Below, in pieces: positions 1 to 8,340 of a DNA stretch of 64,000 nt. The stretch is from Selenomonas timonae (GTDB lineage Bacteria; Bacillota; Negativicutes; Selenomonadales; Selenomonadaceae). Positions within the stretch are counted from its first letter, which is position 1; each line of letters starts with the position of its first letter. The notes below the pieces were generated by a model. It ran no database searches and had not been told where the DNA came from. It was given only the letters and a program-made list of their open reading frames with translations. The translations under genes and the position numbers were made by a program. The stretch spans positions 1,501,001 to 1,565,000 of the forward strand of contig NZ_CP060204.1 of assembly GCF_014250475.1 (NCBI RefSeq), given 5' to 3'.

Positions 1-698
1 ACTGCAACGGCGGCGACCACGGCTATCCCTTTGCAACGAACTTCAATCCCGAGATCAACATCCGCGAGGTCTCGGCAAAGGGCAGCTACTGGGAGAACGG
101 CGCGTGGGTCGAGACAGAGCCGATGGAGATCAAGCGCGTCTATGATTTTGCCGAGGTCGGGCAGAAGGACATGTATCTCCTGCACCACGAGGAACTCGAG
201 TCGCTCGCGAAAAACATCAAAGGCATCAAGCGCATCCGCTTCTTTATGACCTTCGGTGAGAGCTATCTCACGCATCTGCGCTGCTTGGAGAACGTCGGCA
301 TGACCTCCATCGAGCCGATCGACTTCGAGGGGCACAAGATCATCCCGCTGCAGTTCCTGAAGGCGGTGCTGCCCGACCCCGCGAGCCTCGGCTCGCGCAC
401 GAAGGGCAAGACGAACATCGGCTGCATCTTCCGTGGGAAGAAGGACGGGAAAGAAAAGAACTACTACCTCTACAATGTCTGCGACCATGAGGCGTGCTAC
501 GCCGAGGTCGGCTCGCAGGCGGTCGCCTACACGACGGGCGTGCCCGCGATGATTGGCGCGATGATGGTGATGACGGGAAAGTGGCGGCGTCCCGGCGTGT
601 TCAACGTCGAGGAGTTCGACCCCGATCCGTTCATGGACGCGCTGAACGTCTGGGGGCTGCCGTGGCAGGAGAGCCACAGCCCCGTATTGGTGGACTGA
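1..698 (+). CDS. Carboxynorspermidine synthase (saccharopine-dehydrogenase family), 5' end missing
   Basis: The reading frame is open from the window edge (first full codon at base 3), so only the C-terminal 231 or so residues are seen. The enzyme reductively condenses aspartate semialdehyde with a diamine to carboxynorspermidine or carboxyspermidine, using NADPH in the cytosol. The visible part has the family's substrate-domain look: an early CNGGDHGYPFATNFNPE stretch and the late YNVCDHEACYAEVGSQAVAYTTG region with the GVPAMIGAMM helix. The stop overlaps the start of the decarboxylase gene (TGATG, 696-700), so the two steps are translationally coupled. That partner makes this call more secure than plain saccharopine dehydrogenase. 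The exact diamine cannot be told from sequence. Confidence 0.88.
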   Translation, partial: CNGGDHGYPFATNFNPEINIREVSAKGSYWENGAWVETEPMEIKRVYDFAEVGQKDMYLLHHEELESLAKNIKGIKRIRFFMTFGESYLTHLRCLENVGMTSIEPIDFEGHKIIPLQFLKAVLPDPASLGSRTKGKTNIGCIFRGKKDGKEKNYYLYNVCDHEACYAEVGSQAVAYTTGVPAMIGAMMVMTGKWRRPGVFNVEEFDPDPFMDALNVWGLPWQESHSPVLVD

Positions 699-1837
699 TG
701 GCGGCGCGCGCGGCATGGCGGGCAGAGTGGGACGCTGTTCCGACGCCCTCCTACCTCGTCTATGAGGAGCTGCTCGAGCAAAATCTGAAGATACTCGCGG
801 AGATTGCAGAGGATACGGGTGCAAAGGTGCTCCTCGCACAGAAATGCTTCTCCATGTATCACTACTATCCGCTGATCGGGCGTTACCTCGCGGGAACGAC
901 GGCGAGCGGCATCTACGAGGCGCGGCTCTCGCAGGAGGAGATGGGGAAGGAAAACCACGTCTTCAAGCCCGCCTACGAGGCGGAGGAGATCGATCAGCTC
1001 GCGGCAATCTGCGACCACATCATCTTCAACTCATTCGCCCAGTGGGAGCGCTTCGGCGCGGCGGCGCGGGCGCAGGGCGCGTCCTGCGGCATCCGCATCA
1101 ACCCCGAGCGCTCGACGCAGGAGCACGCAATCTACGACCCGTGTGCGCCCGGCTCGCGCCTCGGCGTCAAGATCGCGGACTTCCGAGAGGACTTGCTCGA
1201 CGGACTCGATGGGCTGCACTTCCATACGCTCTGTGAGCAGGGGGCGGATGCGCTTGAGGCGACGCTTGCAGCCGTCGAGGAGAAGTTCGGGAAATATCTG
1301 TACGGGATGAAGTGGCTGAACTTTGGCGGCGGGCATCATATCACGCGCGAAGGATATGACATCGCTTTGTTGAAGAAGCTGATTCGCCATGTGCAGGAGA
1401 CCTATGACGTGGCGGTCTATCTCGAGCCGGGTGAGGCGATCGCGCTCAATGCGGGCTTCCTCGTCGCCGAGGTGCTCGAGGTGCAGACGGGCGGCAATGT
1501 GATCCTCAACACGTCCGCGACCTGCCACATGCCCGATGTTATCGAGATGCCGTACCGCCCGCCACTCATCGGCGCGGGCGAGGCGGGGGAGAAGGCGCAT
1601 ACCTATACGCTCGCGGGGCCGACCTGCCTTGCGGGCGATACGATCGGCACGTATTCCTTCGATGCGGAGCTGCGCGTTGGCGACCGCATTGTCTTCGGTG
1701 ATATGGCGATCTATACGATGGTGAAGAACAATACATTCAACGGCATGCCGCTGCCGAACATCATCGCCGTTTCGCCCCGTGGGGAATGGGAGATTGTGCG
1801 TGAATTCGGATATGAAGATTTTAAGATGAGACTTTGA
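698..1837 (+). CDS. nspC: Carboxynorspermidine decarboxylase
   Basis: PLP-dependent fold-III (alanine racemase-like) decarboxylase, 379 residues, that converts carboxyspermidine or carboxynorspermidine to the triamine. It is the last step of the AdoMet-independent polyamine route. The PLP lysine lies in LLAQKCFSMYHYYP near residue 45. The PLP-phosphate glycine patch is NFGGGHH, followed by YLEPGEAIALNAGF and the active-site cysteine in GPTCLAGD. The frame is open further upstream, but the ATG at 698 overlaps the synthase stop codon and gives the family length, so it is taken as the start. A hairpin and T-run follow directly, which suggests that this is the last gene of the operon. Confidence 0.93.
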   Translation: MAARAAWRAEWDAVPTPSYLVYEELLEQNLKILAEIAEDTGAKVLLAQKCFSMYHYYPLIGRYLAGTTASGIYEARLSQEEMGKENHVFKPAYEAEEIDQLAAICDHIIFNSFAQWERFGAAARAQGASCGIRINPERSTQEHAIYDPCAPGSRLGVKIADFREDLLDGLDGLHFHTLCEQGADALEATLAAVEEKFGKYLYGMKWLNFGGGHHITREGYDIALLKKLIRHVQETYDVAVYLEPGEAIALNAGFLVAEVLEVQTGGNVILNTSATCHMPDVIEMPYRPPLIGAGEAGEKAHTYTLAGPTCLAGDTIGTYSFDAELRVGDRIVFGDMAIYTMVKNNTFNGMPLPNIIAVSPRGEWEIVREFGYEDFKMRL

Positions 1838-1845
1838 GATGTGGG

Positions 1846-1870
1846 AACCGCCGTCATGGCGGTTTTCTTT
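1846..1870 (+). terminator. Rho-independent terminator after nspC
   Basis: Seven-base stem AACCGCC/GGCGGTT closed by a short loop and followed by TTCTTTT, starting nine bases after the nspC stop. Confidence 0.8.
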
Positions 1871-1907
1871 TGCAGCAATAGATAAACAAAATCTATCGCT
1901 GCTTAAT

Positions 1908-1936
1908 TTGTATTTATCAACCATCTCTTGTATAAT
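1908..1936 (+). promoter_or_regulatory. Sigma-70 type promoter for the flavoprotein-cytochrome pair
   Basis: TTGTAT (1908-1913), 17-base spacer, perfect TATAAT (1931-1936). It lies just upstream of the AAAGGAG ribosome site at 1944-1950. No operator is evident. Confidence 0.65.
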
Positions 1937-1955
1937 GAACTCGAAAGGAGCGGAT

Positions 1956-3707
1956 ATGATGAATGGGGAAGAGAAAGCGGCTGTAAGCCGCAGAAATTTT
2001 CTAAAGGGGGGCGCGCTTGCACTCGGCGGTTTTGTCGCAGCGCCTGCGCTGCTTGCCGGATGCGCTGCAAACCCTGACGATCACCTCATCCCACCGAAAG
2101 CCCCTGCAGCACCGCCTCCGCCGCCCACATGGCTCGGCACGGCGCCGGAGATTCCGGAGGGGAAGATCGCAGCGGAGCACAGCGCGGACATCGTCATCGT
2201 GGGCGCGGGGCTTGCGGGGCTCACCGCAGCGCGCGCGGCATCGGAGCACGGCGCGTCCGTCCTCGTCATGGAGCGTGCGAGCACGTGGCAGTGCCGCAGC
2301 GGACAGTACGGCACAATCGGCAATCGCTATCAGCGCGAGCTCGGCATTGCATTCGACAAGAACGAGGCAATCCTCGAGAATATGAAGCAGATGGGCTACC
2401 GCTCGGATCAGCGCATGTGGAACTACTGGGCGGAGCATAGCGGCGCGGATTTTGACTGGATGCTCGACCTTGCGCCCGCCGTTCACGTCATGAAGGAGAC
2501 GGATACGGAGCTCGACCGCTCGAAGATCAACCTCATGATGATGCACTATCCGCTGCCAGCAGGCTATAACCGCAGCGAGGAGAACAGCCCGACCTATCCG
2601 ACGGTCATGACCCTCCTGCCGAGTCAGGAGCCGCTCCTGACCCTCGTCTATGAGAAATGCCTCGCACAGGGCTGCAAATTCATCTACGCAACGCGCGCGA
2701 AGAAGCTCATCCGTGAAGCAGATGAGGGGCGCGTGACAGGTGTGATCGGCGAAGACATTCACGGGAATTTCGTGAAGTGCACGGCGCGCAAGGCGGTGAT
2801 CCTCGCGACGGGGGACTACGGCAACAACAAGGAGATGATGAGGTACTTCGTGCCGTGGGCGGCGGACTATATGAATGTGTTCCCGAACCGCGATGCGTGG
2901 GACAGTCCGACGAATACGGGGGACGGTCATGTGATGGCGGCGTGGGTCGGCGGCAAGATCGAGGACGGTCCGCACGCGCCGATGATCCATACGCTCGGCG
3001 GACCGCTCGGCGTGGATGCCTATCTCCTGCTGAACGACGACGGCAAGCGCTTCGTCAACGAGGACATCGGCGGTCAGCAGCTCTCCTGTGCGATCTATCG
3101 CCAGCGCGGCGACTACGCGTGGCAGATCTTTGACGACAACTGGCCGGAGCAGCTGCCGCTGATGGGGGTATCGCACGGGAGCGTGAACCACTGCGTTTCC
3201 GCTGCGGAGAATCCGAAACTCCCGCCCGACTGTCAGTGGGCGATCGGGCGTACGTCCTACACCTCGCGTGAGGATCTGGATAGGACGCCGGGGCTTATCA
3301 AGGCGAATACGCTTGCGGAGCTCGCGGCGGCGCTTGCACCGGATCGCCCCGATGTGCAGCGGACGATCCTCGTGGAGATCGCGCGCTACAACGAATTGGC
3401 GCATGCACACAACGATGCGGACTTCGGCAAGGCGGCAAAGCGCCTCTTCCCCATCGAGAAGGCACCGTTCTATGCGGGCAAGATGCTCGGCGGGGCGCTG
3501 CTCGTCAATATGGGCGGGCTGACGGTGAATCCAGAGGACGGCAATGTGCTCGATCGGAAGTATCACGGCATCCCCGGCCTCTACGCCATCGGCAACACGC
3601 AGGGCGGGCGATTCGTCGGGGACTATCCCGTCGTGACGGCGGGCGTCAGCCACGCCTTTGCGCTCGTCTACGGGCGTCTCGTCGGCAATGTCACGGCGCA
3701 GCTCTGA
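1956..3707 (+). CDS. Tat-exported FAD-binding lipoprotein, fumarate-reductase flavoprotein family
   Basis: 583-residue flavoprotein of the FAD_binding_2 / flavocytochrome c family, probably the catalytic subunit of an anaerobic respiratory reductase outside the inner membrane. The N-terminus has a twin-arginine signal (SRRNFLK, residues 11-17), a hydrophobic stretch and a lipobox LLAGC (cysteine 36), so it is likely exported folded and lipid-anchored. A Pro-rich linker precedes the dinucleotide fold DIVIVGAGLAGLTAARAA. The C-terminal FAD region reads GLYAIGNTQGGRFVGDYPVV. There is no heme motif in this protein; the next gene supplies five. ATG 1956 follows AAAGGAG at 1944-1950 (ATG 1959 is also possible); longer frames run back into the nspC terminator. 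The substrate is unknown: fumarate, urocanate, methacrylate and other enoates are all used in this family. Confidence 0.82.
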   Translation: MMNGEEKAAVSRRNFLKGGALALGGFVAAPALLAGCAANPDDHLIPPKAPAAPPPPPTWLGTAPEIPEGKIAAEHSADIVIVGAGLAGLTAARAASEHGASVLVMERASTWQCRSGQYGTIGNRYQRELGIAFDKNEAILENMKQMGYRSDQRMWNYWAEHSGADFDWMLDLAPAVHVMKETDTELDRSKINLMMMHYPLPAGYNRSEENSPTYPTVMTLLPSQEPLLTLVYEKCLAQGCKFIYATRAKKLIREADEGRVTGVIGEDIHGNFVKCTARKAVILATGDYGNNKEMMRYFVPWAADYMNVFPNRDAWDSPTNTGDGHVMAAWVGGKIEDGPHAPMIHTLGGPLGVDAYLLLNDDGKRFVNEDIGGQQLSCAIYRQRGDYAWQIFDDNWPEQLPLMGVSHGSVNHCVSAAENPKLPPDCQWAIGRTSYTSREDLDRTPGLIKANTLAELAAALAPDRPDVQRTILVEIARYNELAHAHNDADFGKAAKRLFPIEKAPFYAGKMLGGALLVNMGGLTVNPEDGNVLDRKYHGIPGLYAIGNTQGGRFVGDYPVVTAGVSHAFALVYGRLVGNVTAQL

Positions 3708-3717
3708 GAGGGGGAGA

Positions 3718-4248
3718 ATGATGAAACTGTTTCAGAAACTCAAAGAGCCGCGCGTGCTCCTGCTCCTCGTCGTTGCAGCTGCCGCGTGCGGATTCGGCGG
3801 GCTCGCCATTCTCTCGCAGGTCAGTGCAAATCCTGCCTTCTGCGCAAGCTGTCACAATATGCAGCCGGAGTACGACAGCTATGCACAGGGGGATCTCCTT
3901 GCGAAGAAGCATGCTGATGCGGGCGTGACCTGTCATGACTGCCACGAGCCGACGCTGCTGCAGCAGATGAAGGAGGGCTGGCTCTTCGTTACAGGCAACT
4001 ATGAGAACCCCATGCCGAAGTACGGCTATACGAATGCGCAGTGTCTCTCCTGCCACAGCTTCGACGAGATCAAGCAGGCGACGGCGCATTATGGCAAGGA
4101 AAGCCCGCACGATCCCGTGCATCTCGCGGGCAACGAGAACCCGCAGAACTGCATGGACTGTCACAGCATGCACCATCCTCAGTCTGCAAAGAAGTGCACG
4201 GCATGCCACGGCGTGAGCTGGAAGCTGGATGCGAGCTGGGAAAAGTAG
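3718..4248 (+). CDS. Membrane-anchored pentaheme c-type cytochrome, NapC/NirT/NrfH-like
   Basis: 176-residue quinol-to-periplasm electron carrier. One N-terminal transmembrane anchor (about residues 12-33) is followed by five CxxCH heme sites: CASCH, CHDCH, CLSCH, CMDCH and CTACH. NrfH and the NapC core have four hemes, so a fifth in so short a protein is unusual. It starts ten bases after the flavoprotein stop with a GAGGGGGAG ribosome site, so the two genes form an operon. The simplest reading is that it takes electrons from menaquinol and passes them to the lipoprotein flavin subunit. ATG 3721 is an equally possible start. The frame is open upstream into the flavoprotein gene, but that extension lacks a ribosome site. 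Confidence 0.88.
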   Translation: MMKLFQKLKEPRVLLLLVVAAAACGFGGLAILSQVSANPAFCASCHNMQPEYDSYAQGDLLAKKHADAGVTCHDCHEPTLLQQMKEGWLFVTGNYENPMPKYGYTNAQCLSCHSFDEIKQATAHYGKESPHDPVHLAGNENPQNCMDCHSMHHPQSAKKCTACHGVSWKLDASWEK

Positions 4249-4319
4249 GCGGATTCTCGGGACTTTTTGCCGCAGAGGATAGCTAAATAAAAATAGTTAT
4301 TAAAAAGTATAAATTTCTG

Positions 4320-4348
4320 TTGACAAGGAAAATCTCCTGTGATATGAT
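4320..4348 (+). promoter_or_regulatory. Promoter of ahpC
   Basis: Perfect TTGACA (4320-4325), 17-base spacer, TATGAT (4343-4348). The AT-rich stretch 4283-4316 just upstream could hold a PerR/Fur-type site, but I see no clean TTATAAT-N-ATTATAA dyad. Confidence 0.8.
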
Positions 4349-4420
4349 AAAGCCACATTAAGGACATATGCAATCGTTCGATACGAGAGCGATTGGTTTA
4401 CTATCAAAGGAGGATATTCA

Positions 4421-5002
4421 ATGTCACTCATCAACAAGGAAATCAGCGATTTTAAGGTACAGGCATTCCAGAAGAAGGAAGGCGCAGCACAGGGCGAGTT
4501 CGTCGAGTACACGAAGGAAAGCCTCAAGGGCAAGTGGAGCGTGTTCTTCTTCTATCCGGCGGACTTCACGTTCGTCTGTCCGACGGAGCTGGCTGACCTT
4601 CAGGAGCAGTACGGCGAGTTCAAGAAGATCGGCTGCGAGATCTTCGGTGTTTCCTGTGACACCCACTTCGTCCATAAGGCATGGCATGAGAGCTCCGACC
4701 TCGTCAGCAAGCTGACCTACCCGATGCTCGCAGACCCGACGGCGAAGCTCGCACGTGACTTCGAGGTCTACATCGAGGATGCGGGACTTGCTGAGCGCGG
4801 CACGTTCATCGTGAACCCCGAGGGCAAGATCGTTTCCTATGAGGTGAGTGCAGGCAACGTCGGCCGCAATGCACAGGAGCTTCTCCGCAAGGTGCAGGCA
4901 CTCCAGTTCGTCGCTGAGCACGGCGATGAGGTTTGCCCCGCGCGCTGGAAGCCGGGCGAAAAGACGCTGAAGCCGAGCTTCGACCTCGTCGGCAAACTCT
5001 AA
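4421..5002 (+). CDS. ahpC: Alkyl hydroperoxide reductase C (2-Cys peroxiredoxin)
   Basis: 193-residue typical 2-Cys peroxiredoxin that reduces hydrogen peroxide and organic peroxides in the cytosol. The peroxidatic cysteine is in DFTFVCPTEL (residue 53). The resolving cysteine is in EVCPARWKPG near residue 172. The canonical C-terminal helix is present (KTLKPSFDLVGKL). A strong AAAGGAGG ribosome site (4406-4413) and a near-consensus promoter suggest high expression. Its reductase is the next gene, separated by a terminator hairpin, so ahpC is probably made in excess over the reductase. Confidence 0.97.
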   Translation: MSLINKEISDFKVQAFQKKEGAAQGEFVEYTKESLKGKWSVFFFYPADFTFVCPTELADLQEQYGEFKKIGCEIFGVSCDTHFVHKAWHESSDLVSKLTYPMLADPTAKLARDFEVYIEDAGLAERGTFIVNPEGKIVSYEVSAGNVGRNAQELLRKVQALQFVAEHGDEVCPARWKPGEKTLKPSFDLVGKL

Positions 5003-5012
5003 GAGATAAACG

Positions 5013-5047
5013 GAGCACTTCGCGAGGCTGCTTGCGAAGTGCTTTTT
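5013..5047 (+). terminator. Terminator between ahpC and the AhpF-like gene
   Basis: Perfect nine-base stem GCACTTCGC/GCGAAGTGC followed by TTTTT. It probably terminates part of the ahpC transcript and lowers readthrough into the reductase gene. Confidence 0.85.
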
Positions 5048-5100
5048 CCTATGGAAGCGCTGTTTTGGGCGGCTTCCTGTCAAACAAAAGAGGTGCTTTG

Positions 5101-6738
5101 GTGGATAAAATGTATGATGCCGTCATCGTTGGCGGCGGCCCTGCGGGACTCTCTGCCGCCATCTATCTGGCACGTGCGAAATGCAAGGTGCTCGTTATCG
5201 AGAAGGAGAAGGTCGGCGGACAGATCACAATCACCGCTGATGTCGTGAACTATCCCGGCACGGGCAAGGTCAGCGGCTCCGAGCTCGCGGCACAGATGGA
5301 GGAGCAGGCGCGCGGCTTCGGCGCGGAATTCGTCACGGCAGAGGTCATCGGTCTGAAACTCGATCAAGACATCAAGGAGCTCGAGACGACGGCGGGCACG
5401 GTCGAGGCGCTGAGCGTCATCCTCGCGACGGGAGCAAATCCGCGCAAGGTGGGCTTCTACGGCGAGAAAAAGTTCCAGGGGCGCGGCGTTGCCTACTGCG
5501 CGACCTGCGATGCCGAGTTCTTCACGGGCATGGACATCTTCGTCATTGGCGGCGGGCTTGCGGCGGTGGAGGAGAGTATGTTCCTCTCGCGCTACGGCAA
5601 GTCCATCACGATCCTCGTGCGCAGCGACAAGTTCCGCGCACCGCAGACGGCGGTGGACGCGCTCGCGAACTATCCGAACATCAAGGTGCGCTTCAACACG
5701 GTTGTGGAGCGCGTCGGCGGCGAGACGATGATCTCCTATGCCGATTTCCGCGATGAGACGACGGGCAAGGTCGAGCACTATATGGCAAAGGACGGCGAGA
5801 CGTTCGGCGTCTTCGTCTTTGCCGGCTATATCCCGAATACGGGGCTGTTCCGTGAGCAGGTTGCGCTGAATGAGCAGGGCTACGTCATCACGAACGAGGA
5901 GAAGGAGACGAATATTAAGGGGGTCTTTGCTGCGGGCGATGTCTGCATCAAGACGCTGCGTCAGGTTGTGACGGCGGTCTCCGACGGCGCAGTCTCTGCG
6001 GTTGCGGCGGAGCGTCATGCGGCGGCGCTGCACGATCGCCTCAAGTTGCCCGCATTTGCGCGCGCCGAGGTGGATGCAAAGCGCTTTGAGCAGCGCAAGA
6101 GCTCCATCGAAAAGGAAGCGGCAGACGGCAACGAGACGAACTTCATCTCTGCCGAGATCCGCGAGCAGCTGGCAGCGGTCTTTGATAAGTTTGAGACTTC
6201 GGTCAAGCTTGTCGGACACTACGACGACGGAGATCTCTCGCGCGAGCTGCGCGGCTTTATGGATGAGTTCGCGGGTCTCACGGACAAGGTCAGCTATGAG
6301 GAGCGCGAGGCCGGGGACGGGCAGCCCGGCATCGAGGTTCTGAGGGGGGACGGCACGCCGAGCGGCATTACGTTCCACGCCGTGCCGGGCGGACACGAGT
6401 TCAACTCGTTCATCCTTGCCCTCTACAATGTGGCAGGTCCAGGTCAGGAGCTGCGGGACGAGACGCGCGCGAAAATTGAGCAGATTTCCGCGCCCGCCGA
6501 TGTCAAGGTGCTCATGTCCCTCTCCTGTACGATGTGCCCCGATGTGGTCGCCGCTGTGCAGCGCATTGCGGCAGAGCGTGCGGACGTGCGTGCGGACATC
6601 TACGACATCCGCTACTTCCCCGAGCTGAAAGAGAAGTACAGTGTGATGAGCGTTCCCTGCATGATTGTGGGGGAAGACCTCTTCTTCGGTAAGAAGAACA
6701 TAGACGAGGTCGCTGATATTCTGGTCAATCGCGGTTGA
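5101..6738 (+). CDS. AhpF-like peroxiredoxin reductase with inverted domain order
   Basis: 545-residue flavoprotein disulfide reductase, expected to pass NAD(P)H electrons to AhpC. Residues 1-310 are a thioredoxin-reductase module: FAD motif VIVGGGPAGLSAAIY, redox pair CATC (C133/C136), NAD(P) motif IFVIGGGLAAVEE and a late GVFAAGDV. Residues about 350-545 are a double thioredoxin-fold domain like the AhpF N-terminus: a redox-silent half, then a CTMC active pair (C476/C479) and a cis-Pro SVPCM loop. In E. coli AhpF these modules come in the opposite order. The GTG at 5101 follows an AAAAGAGGTG ribosome site; ATG 5110 is the alternative. Whether it prefers NADH or NADPH was not resolved. Confidence 0.88.
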   Translation: MDKMYDAVIVGGGPAGLSAAIYLARAKCKVLVIEKEKVGGQITITADVVNYPGTGKVSGSELAAQMEEQARGFGAEFVTAEVIGLKLDQDIKELETTAGTVEALSVILATGANPRKVGFYGEKKFQGRGVAYCATCDAEFFTGMDIFVIGGGLAAVEESMFLSRYGKSITILVRSDKFRAPQTAVDALANYPNIKVRFNTVVERVGGETMISYADFRDETTGKVEHYMAKDGETFGVFVFAGYIPNTGLFREQVALNEQGYVITNEEKETNIKGVFAAGDVCIKTLRQVVTAVSDGAVSAVAAERHAAALHDRLKLPAFARAEVDAKRFEQRKSSIEKEAADGNETNFISAEIREQLAAVFDKFETSVKLVGHYDDGDLSRELRGFMDEFAGLTDKVSYEEREAGDGQPGIEVLRGDGTPSGITFHAVPGGHEFNSFILALYNVAGPGQELRDETRAKIEQISAPADVKVLMSLSCTMCPDVVAAVQRIAAERADVRADIYDIRYFPELKEKYSVMSVPCMIVGEDLFFGKKNIDEVADILVNRG

Positions 6739-6841
6739 GCAAGCTCGCTGTCCGCGCCCCTGAGCAAGGCGCAGATGGGCGGCAGGACTTCTCCCGCAGG
6801 TTGATATATTCTGTGTATTTGTTTTAGAAAAGGAGAGCACT

Positions 6842-7375
6842 ATGGAACTCAAGGGATCACAGACCGAGAAGAATCTCTGGGCGGCATTTGCCGGAGAGTC
6901 GCAGGCGCACACAAAGTATCTCTACTACGCGTCGCAGGCGAAGAAGGACGGCTACGTCCAGATCTCGAACATCTTCAACGAGACGGCGGTCAACGAGAAG
7001 GCGCATGCAAAGATCTGGTTCAAACTCGTGAGCGGCATTGGCGACACGAAGGCGAACCTCGCTGCGGCTGCCGCCGGAGAGAACGAGGAGTGGACGAGCA
7101 TGTACCCCGAGTTCGCACGCGTTGCGCGCGAGGAGGGCTTTGACAAGATCGCCCGCCTCTTCGATGCCGTCGGCAAGATCGAGAAGGAGCACGATGCGCG
7201 CTACAAGCTGCTCTTGCAGAAGGTGGATGAGGGCACGGTGTTCCAGCGCGATGAGAAGATCATCTGGCAGTGCCTCAACTGCGGCTATGTCTGCGAGAGC
7301 CCGAAGGCGCCGATGAAGTGCCCCGTCTGTGAGCACCCGCAGTCCTTCTTCCAGCAGGTTGTGCAGAATTATTGA
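6842..7375 (+). CDS. rbr: Rubrerythrin
   Basis: 177-residue peroxide-scavenging diiron protein of anaerobes. The N-terminal ferritin-like four-helix domain carries the first iron ligands in FAGESQAHTKYLYYASQA and the second set in NETAVNEKAHAKIWF and GKIEKEHDARY. The C-terminal rubredoxin domain has its iron cysteines in CLNCGYVC and CPVCEHP. It has its own AAAGGAG site, about 100 bases after the reductase gene, so it probably shares peroxide-responsive transcription with ahpC. It reduces hydrogen peroxide to water with electrons from rubredoxin-type donors. Confidence 0.96.
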   Translation: MELKGSQTEKNLWAAFAGESQAHTKYLYYASQAKKDGYVQISNIFNETAVNEKAHAKIWFKLVSGIGDTKANLAAAAAGENEEWTSMYPEFARVAREEGFDKIARLFDAVGKIEKEHDARYKLLLQKVDEGTVFQRDEKIIWQCLNCGYVCESPKAPMKCPVCEHPQSFFQQVVQNY

Positions 7376-7400
7376 GTCGTTAAAAAGCGACTGTGATAGA

Positions 7401-7430
7401 AAAATCCTCGCCGAATGGCGGGGATTTTTG
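7401..7430 (+). terminator. Terminator after rubrerythrin
   Basis: Stem AAATCCTCGCC/GGCGGGGATTT (with one G-T pair), loop GAAT, then TTTTT. It sits directly before the thiE ribosome site. Confidence 0.85.
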
Positions 7431-7447
7431 TTAGGAGGAGAATTCAG

Positions 7448-8134
7448 ATGCGAGGAAAGTTTGATCTGTCCGCCTATCTCGTGATCGGTCCCGAGAATAC
7501 GGATGGGCGCCCTGTGGCGCGCGTGATCGCTGAGGCTGTGCAGGCGGGCTTCACCTTTGTTCAGATTCGCGCAAAATACGCGGAGGCGCGTGAGATCATC
7601 GAACTCACGCGCGCGGCGGCAGATGTGATTGCGGCACAGGGGAAATCGGACGCTGTGGCACTCGTCATAAATGATCGCCTCGATGCTGTACTCGCGGCGC
7701 GGGAGCAGGGGATCAAGGTGGACGGTGTGCATGTGGGGCAGGGGGATATTCCGCCCGATGTCTGCCGCAAATATCTCGGTGCGGATGCAATCGTCGGGCT
7801 CTCCGCGCGCACGACCGATCTGCTCGACTATGCGGCGCACTGCGATACCACATGCATCGACTACTTTGGCGCGGGGCCGCTCCATGCGACGCCGACAAAG
7901 CCCGAGGCGGGGCGGACGGCGACGGGGGAGATTGTGACGCGCAGCCTCGATGAGCTGAGAGATCTGCATCGCGTTAGCCCCGTGCCCGTGGTCGTGGGCG
8001 GCGGCGTCAAGGCGTCCGATCTCCCCGCGCTCAGGGCGACAGGCGTCGAGGGCTTCTTCGTCGTCAGTGCTGTTGCGGAGGCAGCGCATCCCTATGTCGC
8101 CGCAGAGGAGATGGTGCGCGTCTGGCGGGAGTAG
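7448..8134 (+). CDS. thiE: Thiamine-phosphate synthase
   Basis: 228-residue TIM-barrel enzyme that joins the thiazole phosphate and HMP-PP to make thiamine phosphate in the cytosol. Family motifs are visible: VQIRAK near residue 40, VINDRLD, DGVHVGQGDIP, VGLSART, the pyrophosphate loop YFGAGPLHATPTKP, and the phosphate glycine loop VVVGGGVKASDL. ATG 7448 follows TAGGAGGAG (7432-7440). The frame is open to 7415, but that falls in the preceding terminator. No other thi genes are adjacent and no TPP riboswitch is visible. The thiamine importer thiT lies 17 kb away. Confidence 0.92.
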   Translation: MRGKFDLSAYLVIGPENTDGRPVARVIAEAVQAGFTFVQIRAKYAEAREIIELTRAAADVIAAQGKSDAVALVINDRLDAVLAAREQGIKVDGVHVGQGDIPPDVCRKYLGADAIVGLSARTTDLLDYAAHCDTTCIDYFGAGPLHATPTKPEAGRTATGEIVTRSLDELRDLHRVSPVPVVVGGGVKASDLPALRATGVEGFFVVSAVAEAAHPYVAAEEMVRVWRE

Positions 8135-8143
8135 CAATCTCCT

Positions 8144-8318
8144 TGTGTTGCTTGTCCCACGCGAACGCTTAGTTACGCAAGCGGTCGGGCACTTATCTGC
8201 CTAAATACCTGCGAATTTCTAAACGCGCTACGCTTGAACGGTAGAAATCCGCAGGGGGCAGAACGTGCCCTTGTTTCCGCTTGCTCCACTAGGGTTCGCT
8301 TAGGGACATCACAACACA
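8144..8318. repeat. Long imperfect palindrome, possible mobile palindromic element
   Basis: The whole gap between thiE and the next gene folds back on itself. The left arm (about 8144-8224) and the reverse complement of the right arm (about 8239-8318) share blocks in the same order: TGTGTTG, TGTCCC, GCGAACnCT, GCAAGCGG, GGGCAC, TCTGCC and CTGCGnATTTCTA. The roughly 80-base arms surround a short loop. It is far larger than a terminator, has no long T-run and does not code. It resembles a MITE or REP-type element, but no second copy was found in this window. Confidence 0.6.
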
Positions 8319-8340
8319 TCGTGACAGCAACGGCTGTTTT

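Noticed and set aside
4283-4316. PerR box upstream of ahpC
   Set aside because: AT-rich and suggestive, but no clear inverted repeat of the PerR type; too weak to call as a site.
7376-7447. TPP riboswitch for thiE, and likewise before thiT (25348-25440)
   Set aside because: Neither upstream region holds the CTGAGA and ACCTGA-type conserved blocks, and both are too short.
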